NCBI GenBank assembly: GCA_965243825.1
Contig: CBDEVT010000001.1
Span: 310,001-374,000 of the forward strand
From: JAJCYX01 sp965243825
GTDB taxonomy: Bacteria > Chloroflexota > Dehalococcoidia > Lucifugimonadales > Lucifugimonadaceae
Direction: 5' to 3'
Length of the DNA stretch: 64,000 bases
This document shows positions 1-8,726 of this stretch, one piece after another (positions within the stretch are counted from its first letter, which is position 1; every line of letters begins with the position of its first letter). The translations under genes were made by a program, and so were the position numbers. The notes under the pieces were generated by a model, which saw only the letters and a program-made list of their open reading frames with translations, was not told the origin of the DNA and did not search any database.

Positions 1-421
1 GCGCACCTTCAGGAACTACCGGTTTCCTGTTTCGTCCGAAAAAGAGGGAAGCCGAAGACGCTACGGACATGATGAGCGTCGGTAGATATGACAGCTGGAA
101 TGTTGGTAGGGAAATGAACACGAACGCCAGCAGAACCACGGTAGCTGCCACTGAATTGATTTTGTGTTGGCGATAACGTGGCCCTGGTTTCTGAGGCAGG
201 GCAATAAGAGGAGATCCGACTACAAAGACCGGAAGAATAAGCAGGATAAGAGCGGCGGCCCCACCATCTTCCAGGATTGTGACTTCTGATCCATCGAAGC
301 GGGTGATTATTGGAAGAAAGAGCAGCAACACCCCTGTAACGATGGAGGTCACAAACGCGCTCAGCGCGAAAAAGTACGAACGGTCGAGCGTGCTCAACCA
401 CCTGACGAAATTCAGGAACAT
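1..421 (-). CDS. Integral membrane protein, partial (C-terminus beyond window)
   Basis: Reading the minus strand from an ATG at 419-421 gives an uninterrupted 140-residue frame that leaves the window at base 1 without a stop. It begins MFLNFVRWLSTLDRSYFF and has four hydrophobic stretches, at about residues 16-40, 54-76, 88-107 and 110-128, so it is a polytopic membrane protein. A GAGCGAGG stretch lies about 10 bases before the ATG, and the frame starts 31 bases after the pcrA stop, so the two are probably co-transcribed. No family is recognised. The competing minus-strand frame from 440 has no hydrophobic pattern and reads like a shadow. Confidence 0.6.
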   Translation of the reverse strand, partial: MFLNFVRWLSTLDRSYFFALSAFVTSIVTGVLLLFLPIITRFDGSEVTILEDGGAAALILLILPVFVVGSPLIALPQKPGPRYRQHKINSVAATVVLLAFVFISLPTFQLSYLPTLIMSVASSASLFFGRNRKPVVPEGA

Positions 422-452
422 CTGCGACTGCCTCGCTCACACTGAAGGAACA

Positions 453-2816
453 TCATTCGTCGCTCTCATCCGCTGGCGACTTCCTGGTTGCCGGACCGGA
501 CCTTTCCAGCTTCGCGAAGCCGAGCATAAGTCGCTTCACTCCGTTGCCAGAAAATGCAACGGTTGCCTCCACGTCACCCGGCACAGCCTTCACGCTAACG
601 ATCACGCCCTCGCCAAAGTGCGAATGCTTGACCCGGTCTCCAGCAGAGAACTCCAGACCGGGTTGGGACGCAGACTTCGCAGCGGCCGGCGCAGTGGCTG
701 CGCGCCGAGACCACATCGGGTCCTTGCGAACTTCGGTCTTGGCTGCGCGGCTGCGTACCGTCTGCGCATTAACCAGCGGCTCTGGCAATTCCATCAGAAA
801 GCGTGATGGCATGCTCGGAGACAGGCTTCCCCTGAAGCGGCGCTGGAACGTGTGCAACATGTACAGCCAGCGCTTGGCACGCGTCATCCCCACGTAGCAG
901 AGCCTTCGCTCTTCTTCCATCTGGGCAGGGTTATCGGCAGAGCGGGAATGCGGCAGCAGCCCTTCCTCCATGCCGACCATGAAGACGGCGTCAAACTCCA
1001 GGCCTTTTGCCTGGTGAAGCGTGATCAGCGTGATCGCATCCTGGCCAGCCTCAGCAGTCCCCTGCTCAAGCGGGTTGCCAGTGCGCACGCCATCTACATC
1101 TGAAACCAGTGCCACATTTTCCAGGAACTCCGAGAGCTGCTCGCGTGGGTCACCTCCGGAGTACTGTTCGGCGGAGCCGCGCAGTTCCCTGAGGTTCTCC
1201 ATCCGCTCCTCGCCGGTCTCCTTGTCTTCCTGCAACCAGCGCACGTATCCGGAGCGCTCCATCGCAAGGTCGATGAGTTCTTGCGGTTGGAGGACCAGGC
1301 TCTGCTCGACAAGTCGTTCTACGAGTTCAGCAAACGCAGTCACGGAGTTGGAGGCGCGGGTGCTTAGCTCGACCTCCAGCGGGTTTTTCTCGTCCTGCAC
1401 AGACAGCACAGTGTCCATGAGCGGGACCTGGTGGATGGATGCTGTGCGACGAAGTTCCGAAAGCGTTCTGTCCGAGATACCGCGGGCCGGCACATTGATG
1501 ATTCGTTCGAGGGCAGCATCGTCAGCGGGGTTCAGGACCAGTCGGAGGAAGCTGAGGATGTCTTTGACTTCCCGGCGTTCATAGAACTTCACGCCTCCCA
1601 CGAGTCTGTACGGAATTCCCGAGCGGTTGCAGACGACCTCCATCGAGCGCGACTGGGCGTTAATCCGGTACATCACAGCGATGTCGTTGCGGCTGATGTC
1701 GTGTTGCTTCACGAGCCTCTCAATCTCGTTGATCACCGCACGAGCTTCGCCTTCCTCGTCATAGGTCTCGGCGACCACGACCTTGCTGCCACGGTCGTTC
1801 TGCGTCCACAGAGTCTTCTCCATGCGGTCTTCGTTGTTGGCGATCACCGCATCGGCCGCTTCGAGGATCACCTGGGTCGAGCGATAGCTCTGGTCAAGAG
1901 TCACGATCTTTGCTTCGGGGAAGGTTCGCCTGAAGTCGGTCAGGTTTGTCGGGTCTGCGTGACGCCACGAATAGATCGACTGGTCTGGGTCGCCAACAAC
2001 ACAGAGGTTCTTGTGCTTGGCTGCGAGCAGTCGAGCAATGTTGAACTGCAGCGGGTTGGTGTCCTGGAACTCGTCAACGAGTATGTGCTCGTAGCGCTGC
2101 TGGTATTTCTCGAGAACCTCGGGTTGGCCGTCCAGCAGTTGGAACGCCTTCAGCAGCAGGTCGTCGAAGTCGGCCGCGTTGGCCCGGGAAAGCGCTTCCT
2201 GGTACTTCTCATAGACTCGGCCTGCGACCTCTTCCCGGTAGGTTTCAGCCTGCTGCTGGTACTGCTGAGGCAACACGTTCTTGTTCTTGGAAGACGAGAT
2301 GATCGCCCGCAGTTGCCCTACAGGAAACTGCTTGGGATCGATGTCCATCTCTTGCAGGATGCGGCGAATGGCGCGTGACTGGTCGTCGTCGTCGTAGATG
2401 GTGAATCCTTGTTTCAGCCCAACATATTCGCCGTCATATCGCAGCATCAACGCGCAGAAGCTATGGAAGGTGAATACGCGGAGCTGGTCGGCGGCAGATG
2501 GCACCAGACGCTGACACCGCTCACGCAACTCGCGAGCCGCCTTGTTGGTGAAAGTGACAGCGAGTATCCGGTAAGGAGCGACGCCTTCAGCCCCGGTGAG
2601 ATAGGCGAGCCGGTGCGCCATGACACGCGTCTTGCCAGAACCCGGACCGGCGACGATCAGCAGAGGACCGTCAGTGTAAGACGCGGCCTCTTTCTGCCGG
2701 TCAGACAGGCCTTCGAGGATGGTGTCGGCAAGCGCCGATTGGCCGGATTTTCGTCCGCTGGTCGCCTTGTCGGCTGCGTCAGAGGTGCCGGGCGCATCAT
2801 GTGAGGTCGAGGTCAT
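453..2816 (-). CDS. pcrA: ATP-dependent DNA helicase PcrA/UvrD (superfamily 1)
   Basis: The 787-residue protein is a 3'-5' DNA helicase of nucleotide excision repair, mismatch repair and replication-fork maintenance. Visible SF1A motifs in order are Walker A GPGSGKT at about 57-63, motif II DEFQDTNPLQ, motif III GDPDQSIYSWR, motif IV QSYRST, motif V TLHQAKGLEFDAVF and motif VI EERRLCYVGMTRAKRWL. The C-terminal tail has the GDRVKHSHFGEGVI segment typical of PcrA, which in the family contacts RNA polymerase or partner proteins. Length is a little above the usual 720-750 because of a polar N-terminal extension of about 30 residues. It is followed 31 bases later by a membrane protein gene on the same strand. 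Confidence 0.95.
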   Translation of the reverse strand: MTSTSHDAPGTSDAADKATSGRKSGQSALADTILEGLSDRQKEAASYTDGPLLIVAGPGSGKTRVMAHRLAYLTGAEGVAPYRILAVTFTNKAARELRERCQRLVPSAADQLRVFTFHSFCALMLRYDGEYVGLKQGFTIYDDDDQSRAIRRILQEMDIDPKQFPVGQLRAIISSSKNKNVLPQQYQQQAETYREEVAGRVYEKYQEALSRANAADFDDLLLKAFQLLDGQPEVLEKYQQRYEHILVDEFQDTNPLQFNIARLLAAKHKNLCVVGDPDQSIYSWRHADPTNLTDFRRTFPEAKIVTLDQSYRSTQVILEAADAVIANNEDRMEKTLWTQNDRGSKVVVAETYDEEGEARAVINEIERLVKQHDISRNDIAVMYRINAQSRSMEVVCNRSGIPYRLVGGVKFYERREVKDILSFLRLVLNPADDAALERIINVPARGISDRTLSELRRTASIHQVPLMDTVLSVQDEKNPLEVELSTRASNSVTAFAELVERLVEQSLVLQPQELIDLAMERSGYVRWLQEDKETGEERMENLRELRGSAEQYSGGDPREQLSEFLENVALVSDVDGVRTGNPLEQGTAEAGQDAITLITLHQAKGLEFDAVFMVGMEEGLLPHSRSADNPAQMEEERRLCYVGMTRAKRWLYMLHTFQRRFRGSLSPSMPSRFLMELPEPLVNAQTVRSRAAKTEVRKDPMWSRRAATAPAAAKSASQPGLEFSAGDRVKHSHFGEGVIVSVKAVPGDVEATVAFSGNGVKRLMLGFAKLERSGPATRKSPADESDE

Positions 2817-2928
2817 GCAGCCATGCTAACAATGACCTGCGGTGGCGAGGGCCAAAACGGCACGGAAAACGAGGAGCTGCGCCCACTTCGTCCTGAGACG
2901 GGATGCAGATGGCACACTTACCGATCGA

Positions 2929-3933
2929 TTACCTCCCCACTCCAATCCCGGCTTCCAGGCCTCGCATGTGGCCTACTGCCCACGACCAGTAGCGGTGGCC
3001 CCAGTCGGTGTCGCCGTCCATGTGAATGATGTGGTCCGGGCAGGCTGGGCCGTCGAAGCCCACGTCCATGTATGCCTTCATCGTGGCGGCCATGTCAGCC
3101 TGCCCCTCGTCCGGCCACGCCTCGCGGAAGTTGTTCACCTCGCCGAGTACGTTTCGGAAGTCGATCGCGACAATCTTGTTGCGTGAGCCGAAGTAGGTGA
3201 TCTCCTTGACGAGGTCGACTCCCATCTCGGTGAAGCAGCCCTGGCAGAAGTGGATCCCGTTGGCGTCGCTGTCGACGATCTCGGTGGCGCGCCGGAACGC
3301 CTCCGGGCTCCGCATGATGCGGCAGACGCCTCCAATCTGCGGAATTGGCGGGTCGTCTGGGTGAAGCGCCAGCCGCACGCCCGACTCTTCAGCGACCGGC
3401 ACGACAGCCTTGAGGAAGTACTCGAGGTTCTCCCAGAGCTGTTCGTCCGAGACTGGGCCGCGAAGTTCCTCAGGGATAAGCGAGATATCGACACGGCTCG
3501 ACTCCTCCGTCATCGGTTCGTAGTTCTTCACGATGTCGAAGTTGAAAGCGGTGGAGCGTGAGCCGCCTCGGGCAGGAGCGTCGTTTGAGGTCCGGTAGAA
3601 CCGCATGGTGTGCATGTTGTAGGTGAGGATCGGGATGCCAGCCTCGCCCATGTTGCGGATCGTCTTCTGATAGTTCTCAATCTGCTCATCTCGGCCCGGC
3701 AGTCCAAGCATCCACTTGTAGGTCCAGGACCACGGCACGAGGCGAATCGAGAACATCTTGAGGCCAAACGATTCGACGCGGGCACGAATATCTATCAGAC
3801 CCTGTAGGTCGTAGAATCCGTCGTCTTTTTCGGTGGGTTTTGGCGCGCCGTTAACGCCGTCAGCGCCGATCTGCGCGGTGAAGCGAAGCTTGTCGTCAGA
3901 GAAGTCCGTGCCGAGCCCGAGGTAGATATCCAT
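2929..3933 (-). CDS. Mannonate dehydratase-like (UxuA family) TIM-barrel enzyme
   Basis: The 334-residue protein belongs to the UxuA/xylose-isomerase-like TIM-barrel group. UxuA dehydrates D-mannonate to 2-keto-3-deoxygluconate in hexuronate breakdown, using a divalent metal. Seen in the sequence are LALHPDDPPIPQIGG, where UxuA places metal and substrate ligands, the HFCQGCFTEMG segment with a Cys-Gln-Gly motif, and a late FRNV motif. That motif reads IDFRNV here, where UxuA proteins usually have His before FRNV, so substrate specificity may differ. There is no uxaC, uxuB or kdgK neighbour in the window. The family is fairly sure; the exact substrate is not. Confidence 0.75.
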   Translation of the reverse strand: MDIYLGLGTDFSDDKLRFTAQIGADGVNGAPKPTEKDDGFYDLQGLIDIRARVESFGLKMFSIRLVPWSWTYKWMLGLPGRDEQIENYQKTIRNMGEAGIPILTYNMHTMRFYRTSNDAPARGGSRSTAFNFDIVKNYEPMTEESSRVDISLIPEELRGPVSDEQLWENLEYFLKAVVPVAEESGVRLALHPDDPPIPQIGGVCRIMRSPEAFRRATEIVDSDANGIHFCQGCFTEMGVDLVKEITYFGSRNKIVAIDFRNVLGEVNNFREAWPDEGQADMAATMKAYMDVGFDGPACPDHIIHMDGDTDWGHRYWSWAVGHMRGLEAGIGVGR

Positions 3934-4019
3934 GCCGCTGCTCCGTGTGATTCGGGAAGTTGATGGGCGGCATTGTAGTCGGCAAAAGCGAGGCTCTGGC
4001 GATTGGTCATACGGCCTGG

Positions 4020-4667
4020 CTATTCAGCCAGTAGAACCAGGCTTCGTGCTACCGCTTCAATGCGGAGCCTTTCATGATGGGAAAGACTGTCAGGGTAGGT
4101 ACCTGTAAGCACCAGATTGTCCGATCCTGCATGCAACTCGAACGCTTCCAGTGGAATTTCGCCAACTGCTGCGTATGTGTAACGAACGAGTATTGAGTCG
4201 AAGCCATCGGTGTTGAGCCTGGTTGCGTCTAGAACTCGCAAATCAGGAAGTTGCCTCTGGAGTTCCAGCAAGCGTATTTCAGAGAACTTGGTCAGCGAAT
4301 CCTGTTCGTCGACAGAGGACGCGTTGACACTGATCGATCTGACCATGATTTCCATCACGTCCGAGTCATCAAGTGGATTAATCCGAACAGGCAGAGATCT
4401 ATCAGCTTGCGTAACAGACCAGTGGGCAGGATGTGACACGGAGTAGCGGTTGCCATTCATCGAGACGAACTCGGTTCGATCCCAGCTTGATTGACCGACT
4501 ATGCGCAGTGGCAATGCTGTTGGCAGAGGCAACTCGTGCTGCAGGAACGGTGCCTGCTCACCACCGATGTCATCACCGTCATCGCTCGCAGTTGAACAAC
4601 CCACTACGAACAGGAGTGCCGATAAGTAAAGAACCGCGGTCATCCACAGCATTGCCCGGTTTCTCAT
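4020..4667 (-). CDS. Predicted lipoprotein, possibly PsbP/DcrB-like
   Basis: The 215-residue protein starts with a basic n-region (MRNR), a hydrophobic stretch and a lipobox FVVGC around residue 24, so it should be a lipid-anchored surface protein. The mature part contains YSVSHPAHWSVTQ followed by alternating beta strands and a C-terminal helix. That layout resembles PsbP/DcrB-type folds, where an F/Y-S-x-x-P-x-x-W motif is common; this is fold-level pattern matching only. It lies 45 bases downstream of a methyltransferase gene on the same strand and may be the last gene of a 6517-to-4020 operon. Function unknown. Confidence 0.65.
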   Translation of the reverse strand: MRNRAMLWMTAVLYLSALLFVVGCSTASDDGDDIGGEQAPFLQHELPLPTALPLRIVGQSSWDRTEFVSMNGNRYSVSHPAHWSVTQADRSLPVRINPLDDSDVMEIMVRSISVNASSVDEQDSLTKFSEIRLLELQRQLPDLRVLDATRLNTDGFDSILVRYTYAAVGEIPLEAFELHAGSDNLVLTGTYPDSLSHHERLRIEAVARSLVLLAE

Positions 4668-4712
4668 CCTGTTGAGGCCTCCGAAGTGATGATGCCACGG
4701 ATCCGCGCGAGG

Positions 4713-5525
4713 TCAGGCCGATTTCGTACCGATCACCTCTACCTGTGTAAACGCGAAAAAGGCGTTGGGCTCGGTGACCCAGTCTTTCCAGGCAACGGAG
4801 ATCTGCTCAAGCTCCTGCTGGGTGGCGATTGCACGTTCTACGGCGGCTGTTGCGATGTTGGAGGCCAGTATCCGTTCCGACCACTGGTTGCCCCACCACT
4901 CAAGACCGGCTTGATCGGCAAACGACCAGGTTGAGGTCGTCACTTCGAGGTCTGTAAAGTCGGCTTCCACGAACCAGCCCTTTAGGTATCGGCCAGCATC
5001 CGCCCTTCCACCATTCGATTCGGCGACAGCAAAGTAGATATCCAGAAATCGTTCGAGCAGGTTGTTAGTCGGGTTAATAGCGGCTGTACCCCAGTCAACC
5101 TCTCGAACAGCACAGATACCACCGGGTTTGATTACACGTTTTGCTTCAGTGAGCGCTGCAACAGGGCTTTCAAGGTGCTGCAAGACCTGGTGCGCGTAAG
5201 CCACGTCGAACTCGTCGTCAGCAAAGCCGGTGTCATAGATCGAAGCAGCTCTGAACTCAACATTGGTCGAGTCAGACTTCTCGGCGTACGCCCGCGCCTG
5301 TGCGATCACATCTTCGGAGAAATCGATGCCGACCGCTGAGCCATCTGGTTTCAGCACTTCGCCGAGATCGACCGTGATTGTGCCGGGACCACAACCGAAG
5401 TCCAGTAATCGCATAGGCGACTTGAGCCTGGGCAATAAGAACGCCGCTGACTCACTGGCCCGTCGCGCTGAATGAGCAGAGACGACGGACCTGTGGTGTC
5501 CGTGTGTGTACTGGTCGGTTGTCAT
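4713..5525 (-). CDS. Class I SAM-dependent methyltransferase
   Basis: The 270-residue protein has the class I methyltransferase signature. Motif I LLDFGCGPGTITVDL sits at about residues 40-54, the acidic residue after strand beta-2 is in AVGIDFSEDVI, and later come DVAYAHQVLQHLESP and a CAVREVDWG strand. The fold is closest to UbiE/MenG and Methyltransf_11 members. The acceptor substrate cannot be read from sequence. The gene starts 26 bases after the stop of the upstream BioD/DRTGG gene, which suggests co-transcription. Confidence 0.85.
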   Translation of the reverse strand: MTTDQYTHGHHRSVVSAHSARRASESAAFLLPRLKSPMRLLDFGCGPGTITVDLGEVLKPDGSAVGIDFSEDVIAQARAYAEKSDSTNVEFRAASIYDTGFADDEFDVAYAHQVLQHLESPVAALTEAKRVIKPGGICAVREVDWGTAAINPTNNLLERFLDIYFAVAESNGGRADAGRYLKGWFVEADFTDLEVTTSTWSFADQAGLEWWGNQWSERILASNIATAAVERAIATQQELEQISVAWKDWVTEPNAFFAFTQVEVIGTKSA

Positions 5526-5551
5526 GGAGAATTGCTTGACGGCGCGATGCG

Positions 5552-6517
5552 TTACTGCGTCACAGGTTGTGAAAGCGCTGCTTCCAGTGCATCCAGGTTT
5601 AGTCGCTCTGCTGCAAGTTCCCTGATTCGGGTCAGCTTTTCCGGGTGGTCAAAGCCGATTCTTCGCTGTAGACCTTCCAGCTTTGCGGTCGTTTCCTCGG
5701 TGGATCCGTCAGTCATGACGAGAGGAACTTCGCGCTGCCCCGCTTCATAGATGACGTACTCAACGGGCCTTGCGCCTTTTGTCAGCACCATCGCCCGAAC
5801 TGTGTCCGTCTGGAGCGCTGCTAGCTGAATATCTGGTCGGTCACCTCGGACCACGACACCGACATTCTCCTGCGATCCGAAATAGAAAGGTCCCCAATCG
5901 AGAACCATGCCGCCAATCAGGAAGTTGTCGATGAGACGGTCAGCTTGCTCTTCATTGAGGATCACTTCCGCGGAGAGATGATCAGCAACCTGGCCGAAAG
6001 TTGGAGCCAGCAGACGTCTGTCTTCCGGCAGCCAGCCCATGACGTTAATGTTAGCCTGCTCCAACTCGGGAATGAGGCGGGATTCAACCTCATGTGACTT
6101 GTAACGCTGCACGCCGTTGATTACGACTCCGGCGAGCCGACTACCGTAGGAACTCGCTGAGCCAAGCACGTCGTCTTCGGTTTTGGCGACGAGCAGGACA
6201 AGACCGTCTGTCTCTTCTGCAAGAGCGAGATTCGCCACGTGGTCGGCGGATTTGCCCTCGATTACCAGGACATCCCCGTCGCCTGACAGTTCTTTCGCTT
6301 TCGTAGCAACCTCAGACGGGGTACTCGAGCCGCCACCCAGGGGTTCGCTAGCAGCGTTGTCTTCCAGGACTGCCCCTAGCGCTGATTCGCCGGAACCAGA
6401 CCAGCCGGCTACAGCAGTCGCCTTTTTTGAACCTTGTGACATGTAATCGGTCAGCGCCGCTGTAAGTGCAGTCTTGCCAGCGCCGTCCGATGTAGATGCG
6501 ACGATCAGTGTCGGCAT
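5552..6517 (-). CDS. BioD-like P-loop / DRTGG-domain protein (COG0857 type)
   Basis: The 321-residue protein has an N-terminal P-loop, SDGAGKTALTAAL at about 9-21, of the dethiobiotin synthetase/CobQ type. A central part and a C-terminal DRTGG-like region (VGVVVRGDRPDIQLAAL, then VEYVIYEAG) follow. This architecture matches the N-terminal regulatory half of long phosphotransacetylases without the Pta catalytic domain. Family members are annotated as phosphotransacetylase-family or cobyrinic-acid synthase-like proteins, and their role is poorly defined; a regulatory nucleotide-binding function is an inference. It heads a likely operon with the methyltransferase 26 bases downstream. Confidence 0.75.
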   Translation of the reverse strand: MPTLIVASTSDGAGKTALTAALTDYMSQGSKKATAVAGWSGSGESALGAVLEDNAASEPLGGGSSTPSEVATKAKELSGDGDVLVIEGKSADHVANLALAEETDGLVLLVAKTEDDVLGSASSYGSRLAGVVINGVQRYKSHEVESRLIPELEQANINVMGWLPEDRRLLAPTFGQVADHLSAEVILNEEQADRLIDNFLIGGMVLDWGPFYFGSQENVGVVVRGDRPDIQLAALQTDTVRAMVLTKGARPVEYVIYEAGQREVPLVMTDGSTEETTAKLEGLQRRIGFDHPEKLTRIRELAAERLNLDALEAALSQPVTQ

Positions 6518-6798
6518 GGGTAAGTGAGTTCCTAGGCTATTGGGGGCGAATGTCCGGCACGACGTTGTCTGGAGTCGAACCCGTATTCTGAGCGAGACTC
6601 ATGAGTGCTTCGAGGCGGAATTATAGCAACGGACTGTCCGCAGATTGTCACCCGTCGCTCAATAATCTGCTTGCCTGAGCAAGCCGTAGCGCATACGATG
6701 TTCTACCGCCCTGCCAGTCGCAACGGAGCTCCGCCATCCCGGCGAATAACCGGCTCTCCGCTCGGCAGATTGGGCCAGTGACACCGCTGGCATTCCGG

Positions 6799-6874
6799 GC
6801 CGAGGTAGCTCAGTTGGTAGAGCAATGGACTGAAAATCCATGTGTCGGCGGTTCGAGTCCGCCCCTCGGCACCA
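6799..6874 (+). tRNA. tRNA-Phe (GAA)
   Basis: A full cloverleaf can be drawn. The acceptor stem pairs 6799-6805 with 6864-6870, the D arm is at 6808-6823, the anticodon stem is 6825-6829/6837-6841 with loop CTGAAAA, the T arm contains GGTTCGAGTCC, the discriminator is A and CCA is encoded at 6872-6874. The anticodon GAA is at 6832-6834. Its last 54 bases up to the discriminator recur in altered form at 8727-8780. Confidence 0.95.
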
Positions 6875-6892
6875 TCTCTAGCTACTCCTCGG

Positions 6893-7198
6893 TTACATCT
6901 CGGCCAGAGCCTGACGGACATGTTCGACAGGACCTGAATTGGAGTTGAGATCTCGTCTTTTGACCTTGATATCAGGCAGGTGTTTCGTCACTCCCGCCAC
7001 GGCCAGGCGCTCTTCTTCTGAGGTAACAGCCCCGCCAAGCAAGAGCACATCAAAGTGCTCAGATGCAGCAAGATCGATTGCTCCTTGAACCGTGTGGCTA
7101 CTGTTTCCTGTGTAACCCGCCTTAGCCAGGATGCTGAGCACATGTTTTGAAAGGCTCGGGTGCCGTCCCAGGATTAGAACGTTGATCGAATCGGTCAT
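6893..7198 (-). CDS. Receiver-like (CheY-fold) protein lacking the phospho-acceptor Asp
   Basis: The 101-residue protein follows the alternating beta/alpha pattern of response-regulator receiver domains: INVLILGRHPSLSKHVLSIL, then FDVLLLGGAV. Where the phosphorylated Asp normally sits (xDLVLLDxxMP), this protein has FDVLLLGGAV with Gly, and the acidic pair at the first strand is missing, so it should not be phosphorylated in the usual way. It ends 18 bases from the tRNA-Phe 3' end and is the last gene of the marR-nmrA-receiver run. Family assignment rests on fold pattern only; partner unknown. Confidence 0.6.
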   Translation of the reverse strand: MTDSINVLILGRHPSLSKHVLSILAKAGYTGNSSHTVQGAIDLAASEHFDVLLLGGAVTSEEERLAVAGVTKHLPDIKVKRRDLNSNSGPVEHVRQALAEM

Positions 7199-7229
7199 GA
7201 ATGGCTCCTTCCAAGCGAATTTGGGTGAA

Positions 7230-8099
7230 CTAGATCTTTATGAATTCCGGCCATTCAACGCGGTCGGCCCAGGTAGCGAAATCAGTCCAGGTAATTTCCG
7301 GGAACTCCGATCTCAACCTGGAAATATCGACCTCAAATCCGGTCGATTCGAACCATTGATACATCAGTCCCATGTCAGCAAACTGTGCACCGACCTCTGC
7401 CAGTGATTGGGATTCAAACTCAAGCTCCAGGTTCGTCGACGCTGCGAGCGCGGCCGCCATTTGAACGCCGTTCAACTCGTCGCCCGCAATTTCGATTCGC
7501 TGACCAAAGAACCTCTCCCCAACGTCTATGACAGCTGCAGAAAACTGCCCTATGTTTTCCACGGAGATTAGCTGCAAGGTCGTATCTGGCTTTAAGGCCT
7601 GACGGAACACTCCGCGCTCAAAATCGGCGAGGTTCCAGGGGAATAGAACGTTGTCCATGAAAAAGACAGGGGCAACAATGGTCCAGTTCAGATCAGAGGA
7701 TCGAACATGATTCTCCACTTGATGCTTGCTATCGAAGTGCGGAATACCGGTATCACGATCTGCACCGGCGACCGAGGAGTAGACAAAGTGGTTTACTCCA
7801 GCTTCTGAGGCCGCATCCACAAGCGCTTTCCCGCTTGCTACCTCTGCCTCAATGCCAGCAAATGGTGTGCCGATAGCAAAGACAGAGTCGACTCCCGCCA
7901 TGGCAGTCTTGAGTGACTGGAAGGTGCTGAAATCCCCTGGAACAAGTTCAATCCCGAGAGCCTTCAGTTCTGCTGACTTCGCTGAACCGGGATCCCGCAC
8001 AAGCGCTCGCACTGTGTGGCCCTTTCTCAAAAGATTCCGAGCAACCTGACCGCCTTGTTGTCCAGTTGCGCCGATCACAAGTACGTTCAAATCAAACAT
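7230..8099 (-). CDS. NmrA-family NAD(P)-binding protein
   Basis: The 289-residue protein starts with a Rossmann motif, VLVIGATGQQGGQVARNLL, followed by HTVRALVRDP. It carries the HFVYSSVAGADRDTGIPHF segment typical of NmrA/HSCARG-like atypical short-chain dehydrogenases. Such proteins are NADP-sensing regulators or NAD(P)H-dependent reductases. The catalytic Tyr-x-x-x-Lys pair of classical SDRs is not evident. It lies 61 bases downstream of the marR gene, with a MarR-type palindrome in that gap, which suggests control by the adjacent regulator. Substrate or signal unknown. Confidence 0.8.
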   Translation of the reverse strand: MFDLNVLVIGATGQQGGQVARNLLRKGHTVRALVRDPGSAKSAELKALGIELVPGDFSTFQSLKTAMAGVDSVFAIGTPFAGIEAEVASGKALVDAASEAGVNHFVYSSVAGADRDTGIPHFDSKHQVENHVRSSDLNWTIVAPVFFMDNVLFPWNLADFERGVFRQALKPDTTLQLISVENIGQFSAAVIDVGERFFGQRIEIAGDELNGVQMAAALAASTNLELEFESQSLAEVGAQFADMGLMYQWFESTGFEVDISRLRSEFPEITWTDFATWADRVEWPEFIKI

Positions 8100-8111
8100 T
8101 GGAAATATTCC

Positions 8112-8123
8112 TTAGTATGCTAA
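8112..8123. promoter_or_regulatory. Putative MarR operator between marR and nmrA
   Basis: TTAGTATGCTAA is a near-perfect palindrome in the 61-base gap between the marR stop and the nmrA start. Its reverse complement TTAGCATACTAA is found exactly at 8633-8644 upstream of marR. Recurrence at both genes of one putative regulon supports an operator role. Confidence 0.6.
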
Positions 8124-8160
8124 ACATTTGCTTAACTAGATCCAGGTGGTATCCGAAGTC

Positions 8161-8613
8161 CTAAGGACCCAGGCGATTTGTCACTTTCGTCAGCAAGTTA
8201 TTGAACTGTTCGACCTCGACACCGGTTAGCCCGCCGATTGTTTTCATCTCGAGCTCTTCCCAGGCCTCATTGACTTGCTTCTGCAACGCGTTTCCGGTTT
8301 TTGTCGACTGAACCAACATCACCCGCTGGTCGTCTGAATCTCGCCGCCGTGCTACAAACCCGGCTTTCTCAAGCGCCCTGAGAGAAACCGTGATCGTCGA
8401 CGGTTTGACCCCTAGACGTTCAGCGAGTTCACTCTGACTGATCTCAGCGCCCTCTTCCCAAAGTGCGTTCATCAACATCTCTTGCCCAACATGCAGTCCA
8501 AGTCCCCTGAGAACAGAGTCAGCGAGACGCCTGTGCGCCACAGCCAGCTGGGCGATCCGGAAGCTCGCGGTGTTCCGGATAGTCTTGCGGTGACTGGAAT
8601 CGATATCTGCCAT
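8161..8613 (-). CDS. MarR-family transcriptional regulator
   Basis: The 150-residue winged-helix protein has helix-turn-helix region EISQSELAERLGVKPSTITVSLRALEKAGFV and wing VARRRDSDDQRVMLVQST with the DxR signature of MarR proteins. Flanking dimerisation helices are present, and length is typical. MarR proteins bind palindromic operators as dimers and release them on binding a small ligand. Palindromic TTAGCATACTAA-type sites overlap its own ribosome binding region and the gap to nmrA, so autoregulation and control of nmrA and the receiver-like gene are likely. The ligand is unknown. Confidence 0.9.
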   Translation of the reverse strand: MADIDSSHRKTIRNTASFRIAQLAVAHRRLADSVLRGLGLHVGQEMLMNALWEEGAEISQSELAERLGVKPSTITVSLRALEKAGFVARRRDSDDQRVMLVQSTKTGNALQKQVNEAWEELEMKTIGGLTGVEVEQFNNLLTKVTNRLGP

Positions 8614-8617
8614 TTAC

Positions 8618-8644
8618 TTAGCATACATATGTTTAGCATACTAA
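8618..8644. promoter_or_regulatory. Double MarR-type operator upstream of marR
   Basis: Two TTAGCATAC half-patterns lie 15 bases apart, at 8618-8629 (TTAGCATACATA) and 8633-8644 (TTAGCATACTAA). The second is the exact reverse complement of the site at 8112-8123. The first ends 4 bases from the marR start codon at 8611-8613 and would mask its ribosome binding site or promoter, consistent with autorepression. Confidence 0.6.
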
Positions 8645-8726
8645 TCAATGGTTAGCTGACTTTGCTTCCGTTGCGAGATGGACGCCATCATCTCTAGCAC
8701 ATAGCCCCATCAACAAAGCCATTTGA

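Noticed and set aside
1431..2378. 315-codon plus-strand frame
   Set aside because: Antisense to pcrA, with no ribosome binding site or domain pattern; its regular hydrophobics mirror the helicase codons.
6703..6921. Minus-strand frame across tRNA-Phe with GRTRTADTWIFSPLLYQLSYL-like residues
   Set aside because: It is simply the antisense of the tRNA gene and its flanks, a known source of spurious proteins.
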